Positions 34,326 to 42,926 of a stretch of 64,000 bases of DNA are shown in pieces. The stretch is from Pirellulaceae bacterium. GTDB taxonomy: Bacteria > Planctomycetota > Planctomycetia > Pirellulales > Pirellulaceae. Made by a program: the position numbers and the translations under genes. The DNA lies in contig JAQWSU010000016.1 of NCBI GenBank assembly GCA_029243025.1, forward strand, positions 62,001-126,000, in the 5' to 3' direction. Numbering within the stretch: position 1 is the stretch's first letter; the number at the start of each line of letters is the position of its first letter. Below the pieces are notes generated by a model. The model was not told the DNA's origin, made no database searches, and saw only the letters and a program-made list of their open reading frames with translations.

Positions 34326-36134
34326 ATTGAGCAGTTGTTGGTGGTTTACAACCTGATCGCCTTGCGAGACAGCAAGATCGGCAACCACCCCCGCAGCCGG
34401 TGCCACGACGGGAACTTCCATCTTCATCGCTTCTAAAACGATCAGTTGATCTCCCTTATTGACACGGTCCCCATTGTTCACCAAGACCCGCAAGACGACG
34501 CCTGGCATTTGCGCCTGAACGGCTGTTTTCACACCGTCAGCGGCAGGCGCAGCCACCTGATTAGCTGGCGTGGCAGCGTCTACCGCCGCCATGGCAACCT
34601 GATAGACGTTGCCATCTACGGTAACGGAATTCCCTTGGAAAGCGATGAAATGATCTTTCCCATTGACGGTCACGGTATATTGCGCTGGCTCTCGCACGGT
34701 CGCGTCCGAGGTTTTTTCTTGGGCTGCTTCCGGATCGATTTTGCGAACACCCAGTTCGGCGTCACCTTTCAAGAAGGTTAAACCTTTGTCACGGCAGGCA
34801 GCCACAATAAAGATATTTTCGTCGTTCACCGACAAATCGTTTTCCTGCAACATCTTGGTGGCCGCTGCCACACCTTTGTTCGGGTCGGCATCGTTCAGTT
34901 CGATCGGCGACGCCGTTGTCGGCTCGAGCTTGAGCTGCTCGGAGGCCAATTTAACAATTTCCGGATCGGGTGGTACGGGCGTCTTGCCAAAGTAGCCAAG
35001 TACCATTTTTCCGTACGGCTCGGCGATCTTTTTCCAAGGTCCAAACATGACGTTATTGAACGACTGCTGGAAGTAGAATTGAGACACAGGCGTTACCGAC
35101 GTACCGTACCCACCGCGACGAACGACCTCGCTCATCGCTTTGATCATATCGGGGTACTTCTCCATGATGCCATTGTCGCGCAACATCTGGGTATTGGCAG
35201 TCAACGCTCCACCGGGCATTGGGCTCCAAGGAATGAGTGGTTCCACCGCGGTGGCTTCTGGCGGCAGGAAGTACTCTTTCATGCAATCTTTGAAAACTTC
35301 TTCCGACTCACGCACTTTGTCGATATCAACGTCTAACGTGTAATCCGATCCCCGCAAGGCATGCCACATCACCAAGACGTCAGGTTGGCAGGTGCCTCCG
35401 GAGCAGGGAGCGAGCGAAAGATCGATCGCGTCCGCACCGGCGTCGAGAGCTGCCTTGTAGGCTAACACGGACACGCCAGCCGTTTCATGCGTGTGAAAGT
35501 GAATGTAGGTATCTTTCGGCAGCATCTTTCGAGCTCGCCGAATCGTCTCATAGACCTTCGATGGAACGGCCGTTCCCGAGGCATCCTTAAAGCAAACCGC
35601 ATCGTAGGGAATCTCTGCGTCAAGAATCTTCTGCAGTGTCATCTCATAGAAGTCGGCGTCGTGAGCTCCGGTACATCCTGGCGGCAACTCCATCATCGTC
35701 ACCACAACTTGATGTTTCAGCCCTGCTTCGACGATACACTTTCCGCTGTAGATCAGATTGTCGACATCGTTGAGCGCATCAAAGTTTCGAATCGTGGTCA
35801 TGCCGTGCTTCTTGAACATCTCGGCATGCAATTTAATAATGTCGCTCGATTGGGACTCCAAACCAACAACGTTGACACCCCGAGCAAGTGTTTGCAAGTT
35901 GGCATCAGGACCCGCTGTTTCGCGGAAGGAATCCATCATATCGAAAGCATCTTCGTTGCAATAGAAATACAACGACTGGAAACGAGCGCCGCCGCCCGCT
36001 TCGAAATATTGGATCCCTGCATCTCTCGCCGCTTCAAGTGCGGGTAAAAAGTCGGGAGTCAACACACGCGCCCCGTAGACAGACTGAAATCCATCTCGAA
36101 ACGCCGTACACATGAAATCTATTTTTTTGGCCAC
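34314..36134 (-). CDS. oadA: Oxaloacetate decarboxylase alpha-type carboxyltransferase with biotinyl domain
   Basis: A 606-residue protein. Residues 1-280 are the HMGL-like TIM barrel carboxyltransferase (MCTAFRDGFQSVYGARV, metal His pair in YIHFHTHETAG, LAPCSGGTCQPD); 290-470 is the conserved carboxylase region; the C-terminal 75 residues are a biotinyl domain with EAMKMEVP, whose Lys carries biotin. The start is GTG at 36134. It is followed upstream in the same direction by genes for the beta and gamma subunits, so it is the cytoplasmic part of a sodium-pumping decarboxylase. Oxaloacetate is the most likely substrate, giving pyruvate and CO2, although related methylmalonyl-CoA or glutaconyl-CoA systems use a different alpha subunit. 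Confidence 0.88.
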   Translation of the reverse strand: MAKKIDFMCTAFRDGFQSVYGARVLTPDFLPALEAARDAGIQYFEAGGGARFQSLYFYCNEDAFDMMDSFRETAGPDANLQTLARGVNVVGLESQSSDIIKLHAEMFKKHGMTTIRNFDALNDVDNLIYSGKCIVEAGLKHQVVVTMMELPPGCTGAHDADFYEMTLQKILDAEIPYDAVCFKDASGTAVPSKVYETIRRARKMLPKDTYIHFHTHETAGVSVLAYKAALDAGADAIDLSLAPCSGGTCQPDVLVMWHALRGSDYTLDVDIDKVRESEEVFKDCMKEYFLPPEATAVEPLIPWSPMPGGALTANTQMLRDNGIMEKYPDMIKAMSEVVRRGGYGTSVTPVSQFYFQQSFNNVMFGPWKKIAEPYGKMVLGYFGKTPVPPDPEIVKLASEQLKLEPTTASPIELNDADPNKGVAAATKMLQENDLSVNDENIFIVAACRDKGLTFLKGDAELGVRKIDPEAAQEKTSDATVREPAQYTVTVNGKDHFIAFQGNSVTVDGNVYQVAMAAVDAATPANQVAAPAADGVKTAVQAQMPGVVLRVLVNNGDRVNKGDQLIVLEAMKMEVPVVAPAAGVVADLAVSQGDQVVNHQQLLNISG

Positions 36135-36199
36135 CGTTCAACTCGCTCTTTCAACGCTTCTTGACAACCAGAACATCACGCCTTCGCCAGCTGGGCCAG

Positions 36200-37372
36200 C
36201 TACAGCAACACCGACCACAACACACCCGCAGCAACAGCTGAGCCGATCACTCCAGCCACGTTGGGTGCCATCGCGTGCATCAACAAAAAGTTATGCGGAT
36301 CTTCCTCTTGACCGACCATCTGCACAACACGTGCCGAATCCGGAACCGCCGAGACGCCTGCCGCCCCGAGAAGAGGATTAATCTTGTCTTGCAGGAACAA
36401 ATTCATGAGCTTCGCAAACAGCACGCCACCCGCTGTTGCCACTGCAAACGAAAGGGCACCAAGCCCAAAGATTAACAATGAATCATATTGGAGGAACCTT
36501 TGTGCTTGCGTGCTGGCTCCCACAGCAAAACCGAGCAGAATGGTCACGATATCGATCATCACGGTGCGTGCCGTTACCGCCAATCGCTCGGTGACCATGC
36601 TCTCTTTCATTAGATTGCCAAAAAAGAGCATGCCAATCAGCACAATCGACCCGGGAGCAATCATCGTACAGATCAAGAACGCGACCACCGGAAAAATAAT
36701 TTTCTCCCGCTTGGAAACACGTCGCGGAGGCTTCATCCGAATCAGTCGTTCTTCTCGGGTCGTCAATAATTTCATGATCGGCGGCTGAATGACGGGAACC
36801 AAGGCCATGTAGGAATAGGCTGCAATCGCGATCGCACCGAGCAGTTCCGGAGCCAGACGCGACGCAAGAAAAATCGCCGTGGGACCATCCGCTCCACCAA
36901 TGATGCCAATCGCAGCGGCCTGTGGGGCTAAGAAACCGAGGAACATGGCTCCGATCAAAGTCAGAAAAATTCCGACCTGGGCTGCCGCCCCCAACAACAC
37001 CAGCTTGGGATTCGACATCATGGTCGAAAAATCGGTCATCGCCCCGATCCCCAAGAAGATCAGAGGCGGGAATATACCCTGACTCACACCATAATAAATG
37101 TAGCTGAGCACGCTGCCTGGGTTATAGGTCACGGCCTGATTGCCGAGATCCAGTGTCATCCCACCTTCGTCATAGACACTCAGCGCCATGCCGGGGACAA
37201 TTGGAATATTTCCAACGATCATGCCGAATCCAATCGGCAGCAACAACAACGGCTCATAGTGCTTGATGATTGCCAAACTGATGAAAACCATGCCGATCAA
37301 AATCATGATCGCATTGCCCCAAGTCATCTGAGCAAAGCCGGTCGTATTCAGAAATTGCGTGAGTATTTCCAT
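36200..37372 (-). CDS. oadB: Sodium-translocating decarboxylase beta subunit
   Basis: A 390-residue integral membrane protein with about nine or more spans. GIIGGADGPTAIFLA around residues 155-170 is the conserved segment holding the Asp implicated in sodium passage in the Klebsiella enzyme. The subunit accepts carboxybiotin from the alpha subunit, decarboxylates it and pumps Na+ outward. It is 65 bases from the alpha gene and 58 from the next upstream stop, and all three read in the same direction, which supports one operon in the order gamma-beta-alpha. Confidence 0.92.
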   Translation of the reverse strand: MEILTQFLNTTGFAQMTWGNAIMILIGMVFISLAIIKHYEPLLLLPIGFGMIVGNIPIVPGMALSVYDEGGMTLDLGNQAVTYNPGSVLSYIYYGVSQGIFPPLIFLGIGAMTDFSTMMSNPKLVLLGAAAQVGIFLTLIGAMFLGFLAPQAAAIGIIGGADGPTAIFLASRLAPELLGAIAIAAYSYMALVPVIQPPIMKLLTTREERLIRMKPPRRVSKREKIIFPVVAFLICTMIAPGSIVLIGMLFFGNLMKESMVTERLAVTARTVMIDIVTILLGFAVGASTQAQRFLQYDSLLIFGLGALSFAVATAGGVLFAKLMNLFLQDKINPLLGAAGVSAVPDSARVVQMVGQEEDPHNFLLMHAMAPNVAGVIGSAVAAGVLWSVLL

Positions 37373-37430
37373 AATCGATTATCAAAACCCAAGAACGGAA
37401 TTCGAGTTACTTGAACTGCCAATTGCGGCT

Positions 37431-37763
37431 CTATTTCTTCATCGCCTTCTGCATTTCGCTGTGCAATACGAAACCAATCGCAGCGATCACCGCCTCTTCA
37501 TCGCCAGCGGTACTTTCCGCAGGAGGTGGTCCGTCATGCGGCTCTTCCACTTGAGGCAGATAGGGTGAAATCGCGTTGAGTAAACGCGGCAAAGCCGTAA
37601 TCGCCAAGCTAATCAAAACCAAGGCCGAAAACACAATCACCATTCCGAGCATCGCAATGGGGATACCATTTTGGCTGGTTACGTTAAACCATCGAAAAGA
37701 CGTCAGCGGGGGGTCAGTAGGAATCGCTTGGGCGAGCAAGAGAATAATAAGGTCAGGCACCAT
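37431..37763 (-). CDS. Sodium-translocating decarboxylase gamma-like subunit
   Basis: About 110 residues from ATG at 37763; TTG or GTG starts upstream are possible. One membrane span (MLGMVIVFSALVLISLAITA) is followed by PRLL and an acidic, Pro-rich linker (VEEPHDGPPPAES) before a short helical end. OadG proteins have this plan: one span and a flexible tail that holds the complex together and binds zinc. The sequence is weakly conserved in the family, so the call rests on size, topology and position next to oadB. Confidence 0.75.
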   Translation of the reverse strand: MVPDLIILLLAQAIPTDPPLTSFRWFNVTSQNGIPIAMLGMVIVFSALVLISLAITALPRLLNAISPYLPQVEEPHDGPPPAESTAGDEEAVIAAIGFVLHSEMQKAMKK

Positions 37764-38038
37764 AAAACTGTTTGAATTCACGTATTTGAGGAGTAATGAG
37801 GCTGGGGGCAATTCGGGGGCCGATCACAAGAGTTCAAAATCTACCCCGTAATGGCTTGAAATCGATTGAGTAGTATAAGTTTCGTCGCCTCTGGGTTGAA
37901 TCGGGCTCAAACCAAATTCTGTACCAGAATCACAAACGGCCAAAATGCCGTGGTAATTTAACGAAAATGCAGGAATCGACCCCGACCAACAGACCAGCTC
38001 CACCATTCCCGTCGGGAAAGCACCCGCGTCCCAAAGCT

Positions 38039-38788
38039 TCACCAGTCCCGCATTTTCTCCAACCAACGTTCAGGATCCTTGGCCTTGAACTCCACAAATC
38101 CGGCCACTTCAGCATGCGGCAGGATCAAAAATCGCTCCCGATCGATCCCCTCCACGACCGCCTCAGCAACCTGTTCAGCCAAAATTGCCGTTTCAGCCAG
38201 TTTTTGTACGACTGGGTGGTCGCTCTCGAGCATGCGCGTTTTGACCCCCAAGGGGCAGAGGCAAGACACTTTGATCCCTTGGTCTCCGTGCGTGATCGCC
38301 AGCCACTCGGCAAATGCCACGGCAGCGTGCTTGGACACCGCGTAGGGAGCGGAACCGACCTGGGTTAATAAGCCGGCAGCCGAAGCGGTGTGAAGCAAGT
38401 AGCCCTCACCTCGCGCCAACATTCCAGGCAAGACGGCTCGAGTCGAGTAAACATGGGACATGAAATTCACATCCATGACTCGTTTCCAGTCCTCATCACT
38501 GACTTCGGCCCCACCCATCAGTCCGATTCCCGCGTTCCCACAAAACAAATCCACTCGCTCAAAACGCTTTTCCGTGGATTCGACCAGCCGCTGGATTTGC
38601 GACTCATCTGCCACATCGCACTCGACCGCAAATCCACCGATCTCTTCAGCGACGCTCGTCGCCAGTTCCTCATTCTGATCGGAAACCACGATCGCCGCAG
38701 GATTCTCCGCGGCGAAACGCCGACAAAGGGCCGCGCCAATACCCGACCCGGCCCCCGTGACAACGATCACTTTTTCTTTCAGTTTCAC
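38039..38788 (-). CDS. Short-chain dehydrogenase/reductase
   Basis: A 249-residue NAD(P)-dependent oxidoreductase. The start is GTG at 38788, fixed by GGGGAGG five bases upstream; the frame extends 14 codons further but without a site. TGAGSGIG is the cofactor-binding glycine motif, CGNAGIG the NAG motif, TASAAG and YAVSKHA give the catalytic Ser-Tyr-Lys. The acidic residue at the end of strand 2 (VVSDQNEE) favours NAD over NADP. It lies divergent from the histidine phosphatase that opens the acyl-CoA cluster, so it may belong to the same pathway, oxidising a secondary alcohol. The substrate is unknown. Confidence 0.85.
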   Translation of the reverse strand: MKLKEKVIVVTGAGSGIGAALCRRFAAENPAAIVVSDQNEELATSVAEEIGGFAVECDVADESQIQRLVESTEKRFERVDLFCGNAGIGLMGGAEVSDEDWKRVMDVNFMSHVYSTRAVLPGMLARGEGYLLHTASAAGLLTQVGSAPYAVSKHAAVAFAEWLAITHGDQGIKVSCLCPLGVKTRMLESDHPVVQKLAETAILAEQVAEAVVEGIDRERFLILPHAEVAGFVEFKAKDPERWLEKMRDW

Positions 38789-38793
38789 AGAAT

Positions 38794-38800
38794 CCTCCCC
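38794..38800 (-). promoter_or_regulatory. Strong ribosome-binding site deciding a GTG start
   Basis: GGGGAGG on the minus strand lies five bases before GTG at 38788. It overrules the in-frame ATG codons at 38806 and 38830 as starts of the short-chain dehydrogenase. Confidence 0.8.
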
Positions 38801-39058
38801 CACCATTGAATCAAAGATCATGGGTGCCAAACTTCCGCTGCACGTTAGTCCAACGGCGGCTTCGAATCAAGCAAAGCGCTCGATTGGGCTAAAATCGGAT
38901 CCGCTGGAAAGACCACCCGTCTCGAATCGCACCGGCAGGATTGGTCCTTAGCTCAACCCGTATGCCCAGCGGATACGGAGTGTACGCCCCATCGTGTTGT
39001 GATATAACGCGAGGCATTGGAGCTATCCATTTTCATCGCTATGGATTGGTGCGGACAA

Positions 39059-39769
39059 ATGAGTGAATTGATTTTGGTAAGACACGGTCAAGCGTCTTTC
39101 TTCGAAGACAACTACGATCAATTGTCGGAATGCGGACGCGAGCAGTCATTCCAGCTAGGTCAACACTGGATCGCCGAACAGGAATCCTTTGACGCAGTAT
39201 TTGTTGGTCCAAGAGTCCGTCACCGGGATACGGCAGCGATCGTTGGAGATTGTTACCGCAAAGCCGGACTCGATTGGCCGACAGCCACTATCCAACCTGA
39301 ACTGGACGAACACCACGTTGACCAATTGGTTAGTCAGCAGGCGGATTCGCTTGCAAATCAATCTGCGGAACTTACCGAACTGTTAGAAGCTTTCGCCCTG
39401 GCAACAGAGCGGCAACAACGGCAGCGCAATTTCCAGCGACTCTTTGAAGCCGTCGCGAGTCGCTGGATGCAGGGAGAATCATTTGACATTGAATCTTGGC
39501 ATGAGTTTCAAGCACGGGTCAATCGTGCCATTGACGAAATTACCGCTTCGCATCAGGGCGGGCGTCGGGTCGCTGTGTTCACCAGTGTTGGCCCCATCTC
39601 CATCGCGATCCAACGAGCCTTAAAATGTCAAAGCGATGTCGCGTTGAATACGGGCTGGCGTTTATGGAATTGCTCTTTGACAAATTTCGTTTACTCAACG
39701 GGGCGATTTACACTCGACCGGTTTAACGCCCTGCCACATTTACCGAAACAAGACAGGACGTACCGCTAA
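39059..39769 (+). CDS. Histidine phosphatase family protein
   Basis: A 236-residue cytoplasmic phosphatase of the phosphoglycerate-mutase-like superfamily. From ATG at 39059 the sequence opens with MSELILVRHGQASF, where RHG (8-10) carries the phosphorylated His. A second conserved His comes late, in a divergent segment (VAVFTSVGPISIAIQRAL), where the usual GH is replaced by SVG, so catalysis may differ. It is followed 64 bases later by an acyl-CoA dehydrogenase and then an APH-type kinase, suggesting it acts on a phosphorylated acyl intermediate or product; this is inference. Longer starts at 39017 or 39041 are possible. Confidence 0.8.
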   Translation: MSELILVRHGQASFFEDNYDQLSECGREQSFQLGQHWIAEQESFDAVFVGPRVRHRDTAAIVGDCYRKAGLDWPTATIQPELDEHHVDQLVSQQADSLANQSAELTELLEAFALATERQQRQRNFQRLFEAVASRWMQGESFDIESWHEFQARVNRAIDEITASHQGGRRVAVFTSVGPISIAIQRALKCQSDVALNTGWRLWNCSLTNFVYSTGRFTLDRFNALPHLPKQDRTYR

Positions 39770-39833
39770 ACGATTTCCGGCAGGAAAATCGCTTAGCCGT
39801 CCTCGACAACCTTTTTCTGTGTCTGGTGAAACG

Positions 39834-41051
39834 ATGGACTTTTCAATCCCCAAGACGACCCAAGATCTTTGTCAACAAGTCCGTGAATTTGTCCGCGACG
39901 AACTTTTCCCTCTCGAATCCATTGCCAACACGAAACCCTTTACCGAGCTGCTACCAACGCTCAACTCAAAGCGAGCGTTGGTCAAGGAAATGGGCCTCTG
40001 GATGCCACAAATCCCCAAGGCGTGGGGCGGTCTCGGCTTGGGCTTCTTTGATTTCGCCATGGTCAGTGAAGAACTCGGACAAAGTCCGTTTGGTCACTTC
40101 GTTTTCAATTGCCAAGCGCCGGATGCGGGCAACATGGAAATCCTGATTGAATTTGGCAATGCGGACCAACAAGACCAATGGCTTCGCCCGCTGCTGGCGG
40201 GTGAAATCCGCAGCTGTTTTTCCATGACCGAACCCGACCGTGCAGGCTCCAACCCGGCCTGGATGGACACAACGGCCGTTCGAGATGGGGAACAGTACGT
40301 CATCAATGGACACAAATGGTTCACCACCGCAGCGGATGGTGCCCGCTTTGCCATTGTGATGGCAGTCACCGATCCCAAGGCGGCCACTCACGAACGGGCC
40401 TCTCAAATCATCGTTCCCACGGACAACGCGGGCTTTGAACGTGTCCGTAATATCCCTTGCATGGGACACGTCGGCGACGACTGGGCCAGTCATTCGGAGA
40501 TTCGCTATCAAGACTGTCGTGTGCCCACATCGCATTTACTGGGGGAGGAGGGCAGCGGATTCCGGATCGCTCAAGCAAGGCTCGGCCCGGGCCGTATCCA
40601 TCACTGCATGCGATGGATTGGCATTGCCGAACGCTGTTTGGACATGCTCTGCCAGCGAGCTGTCAGCCGCGAGCTGATGCCCGACGAACCCCTTGCAACA
40701 CGACAAACAGTCCAAAATTGGATTGCGGACAGTCGCGTTCAAATTGACGCGGCCAGGCTGATGACGCTACACGCCGGCTGGAAAATCGATCAAGTGGGTA
40801 CCCGGCAAGCACGAAGTGAGATTTCAGCTATCAAGTTCTTCGTCGCCGAAGTTCTGAATGCCGTGATTGATCGAGCGATTCAAGTCCATGGAGCGTTGGG
40901 GATCAGTGACGATACGGTCCTTTCGACCTTCTTTCGCAATGAACGAGGGGCGCGGATTTATGACGGCCCCGATGAAGTCCACCGAACCGTTGTCGCTCGG
41001 CAAACTTTGAAGCCATATGGATTTCCCGCCAAACCTACGAGTAGCAAATAA
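39834..41051 (+). CDS. Acyl-CoA dehydrogenase, ACAD10/11-like group
   Basis: About 405 residues from ATG at 39834 (a GTG at 39819 is an alternative). The ACAD fold is clear: an N-terminal helical domain, FSMTEPDRAGSNPAWMDTTA and INGHKWFTTAADGARF in the beta domain, and a C-terminal helical domain ending in RIYDGPDEVHR, whose Glu is at the position of the catalytic base. The flavoprotein would oxidise or rearrange an acyl-CoA. The kinase directly downstream (stop and start almost touch) is a hallmark of the ACAD10/11 arrangement, in which kinase and dehydrogenase act in sequence on 4-hydroxyacyl-CoA. Confidence 0.87.
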   Translation: MDFSIPKTTQDLCQQVREFVRDELFPLESIANTKPFTELLPTLNSKRALVKEMGLWMPQIPKAWGGLGLGFFDFAMVSEELGQSPFGHFVFNCQAPDAGNMEILIEFGNADQQDQWLRPLLAGEIRSCFSMTEPDRAGSNPAWMDTTAVRDGEQYVINGHKWFTTAADGARFAIVMAVTDPKAATHERASQIIVPTDNAGFERVRNIPCMGHVGDDWASHSEIRYQDCRVPTSHLLGEEGSGFRIAQARLGPGRIHHCMRWIGIAERCLDMLCQRAVSRELMPDEPLATRQTVQNWIADSRVQIDAARLMTLHAGWKIDQVGTRQARSEISAIKFFVAEVLNAVIDRAIQVHGALGISDDTVLSTFFRNERGARIYDGPDEVHRTVVARQTLKPYGFPAKPTSSK

Positions 41052-41052
41052 G

Positions 41053-42120
41053 ATGAGCTCTCTGAACGACAAACCGGCGCCCGTGCGAGCTGGCGAGCAA
41101 CTCGATGTGGCTCGATTAGAATCTTATTTGGCAGATGTGATCCCAAACGTCCAAGGTCGGCTGAGTATCCAGCAATTTCCCAGCGGCTTTTCCAACCTGA
41201 CTTATTGCTTGCAATTTGGCACACTCGAACTCGTATTGCGTAGGCCACCGTTTGGCAATCAAGTGAAGTCGGCGCATGACATGAGCCGTGAGTTTCGTGT
41301 TCTGTCACAACTCCATCAAATATATGAACTCGCACCACGCCCGTTGGTTTTCTGTGACGATGCCGCCGTGATCGGGGCTGAATTCTACGTGATGGAACGC
41401 CAGCATGGAGTAATCCTGCGCGGACCAACCGCTCCCGACGGCTTGGCGAATCCAAAGAAAATCCGACAACTGTGTCAGGCATTCGTCGACAACTTGGCCC
41501 GGCTGCACGCGTTGGATTACACTGCCGCAGGACTCGGTGATCTCGGTCGACCCGATGGATATGTCGATCGACAAATCGAAGGCTGGATCAAGAGATACGA
41601 TCAGGCAAAGACCGAACACGTCGCTGAACTCGAACGGCTCGCCAGTTGGCTCGACCAACATCGCCCGACGATCCAGTCGACTTCACTCATCCACAATGAT
41701 TACAAGTACGACAACTTGATGCTGAATCCAAATGACCTCACCCAGATTGTTGCCTTACTGGATTGGGAGATGACCACCGTCGGTGATCCCTGGATGGATC
41801 TGGGCACGACCTTGGCTTACTGGGTTCAGCCCGACGACGCTTCCATGCTGCGACAACATGCCTTCGGGCCTACCCTGGTCGAAGGCAGTATGTCGCGTCA
41901 GGAAATCGTCGATCGGTATCTCGAATTCAGCGGAGGGGAAGCGCGAGATCCGCTGTTCTACTATTGCTACGGCTTATTTAAACTAGGTGTCATTGTGCAA
42001 CAAATCTTTGCCCGATTTGTGCGTGGACACACGCAAGACAAACGGTTTGCCAAATTGGATCGACTCGTACTCGCCATTGGGCAGGCCGGACTAACCGCGA
42101 TCGATCGAGAAACCATTTAG
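41053..42120 (+). CDS. APH-type phosphotransferase (aminoglycoside phosphotransferase fold)
   Basis: A 355-residue kinase-fold protein from ATG at 41053, one base after the preceding stop, so it is probably translationally coupled to the dehydrogenase. Seen are FPSGFSNLTYCLQF (glycine-rich loop region), LVLRRPPFG (ATP-binding strand), LIHNDYKYDNLML (catalytic HxD loop and Asn) and LLDWEMTTVGDPWMDL (metal-binding Asp). This matches the family fused to or beside ACAD10/11 dehydrogenases, not antibiotic-resistance kinases. In Pseudomonas LvaA and in animal ACAD10/11 this type phosphorylates 4-hydroxyacyl-CoA. That function here is inference from neighbourhood. Confidence 0.87.
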   Translation: MSSLNDKPAPVRAGEQLDVARLESYLADVIPNVQGRLSIQQFPSGFSNLTYCLQFGTLELVLRRPPFGNQVKSAHDMSREFRVLSQLHQIYELAPRPLVFCDDAAVIGAEFYVMERQHGVILRGPTAPDGLANPKKIRQLCQAFVDNLARLHALDYTAAGLGDLGRPDGYVDRQIEGWIKRYDQAKTEHVAELERLASWLDQHRPTIQSTSLIHNDYKYDNLMLNPNDLTQIVALLDWEMTTVGDPWMDLGTTLAYWVQPDDASMLRQHAFGPTLVEGSMSRQEIVDRYLEFSGGEARDPLFYYCYGLFKLGVIVQQIFARFVRGHTQDKRFAKLDRLVLAIGQAGLTAIDRETI

Positions 42121-42173
42121 GCCCACCCATCCGACACGAGGGTCCTCCACGCGGCAGCCATGAAGGGATTACG

Positions 42174-42926
42174 ATGAGCGACCAATTTTCGTTAGAGGGC
42201 AAGAACGCCATTGTGACTGGGGCAACACGAGGCATCGGCCTGGCCATCGCCAGGAGTTTTCTCGCTGCCGGTGCGAAGGTAACGATCTGCAGCCGCAAAC
42301 AGGAAAATGTCGAGGCGGCCCTGTCGGAGTTACAAAACCCCGAAAATCTGCAGGGGTGCGCCGCACATGTCGGACAGACAACCGATGTGGAGCGACTCGT
42401 TGAACAAGCCGAGCAAAAGTTCGGTGCCGTCAATGTGCTGGTGAATAATGCGGGTACGAATCCCTATTTCGGGCCGATGCTCGACTCGACCGACGCGGCT
42501 TGGGACAAGACGATGGAAGTCAATCTTAAAGGACCTTATGTCTTGTCGAGACTATGTGCGCAGCAAATGGTGCAGTCTGGCGGCGGATCGATCATCAACA
42601 TTTCCTCCATCGCCGGATTGAATGCGCTCCCGATGCAGGGAATTTATTCCGTTTCCAAAGCCGGTTTAATTATGCTGACCAAGGCGATGGCCAAAGAACT
42701 GGGCGGCCAAGCCGTACGAGTCAACTGTATTTGCCCCGGATTGATCAAGACGAAACTTAGCGAAGCACTCTGGTCAAATCCAAAAATTGAACAGGCAACC
42801 GTCGCCATGAAAGCATTGGGCCGTCTGGGAACAACCGACGAGATCACGGGCGCCGCAGTCTACTTTGCCTCCGACGCCAGCTCATTTACCACCGGAGCCA
42901 TCCTCTCCGTCGACGGTGGTATGTAG
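42174..42926 (+). CDS. Short-chain dehydrogenase/reductase, 3-oxoacyl reductase-like
   Basis: A 250-residue classical SDR. TGATRGIG binds NAD(P), NNAGTN is the NAG motif, ISSIAG and YSVSKAG supply Ser, Tyr and Lys, and the C-terminal GAILSVDGGM is typical of FabG/glucose-dehydrogenase-like members. CSRKQENVEA after strand 2 suggests NADP. It lies 53 bases after the kinase in the same direction and ends exactly where the convergent reductase gene ends. A role in oxidising or reducing the hydroxyl/keto group in the same acyl-CoA route is plausible. Confidence 0.87.
   Translation: MSDQFSLEGKNAIVTGATRGIGLAIARSFLAAGAKVTICSRKQENVEAALSELQNPENLQGCAAHVGQTTDVERLVEQAEQKFGAVNVLVNNAGTNPYFGPMLDSTDAAWDKTMEVNLKGPYVLSRLCAQQMVQSGGGSIINISSIAGLNALPMQGIYSVSKAGLIMLTKAMAKELGGQAVRVNCICPGLIKTKLSEALWSNPKIEQATVAMKALGRLGTTDEITGAAVYFASDASSFTTGAILSVDGGM

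Noticed and set aside
41053-42120. Aminoglycoside resistance kinase
   Set aside because: Although the fold is shared, the neighbour dehydrogenase and sequence segments place it with ACAD10/11-associated kinases.
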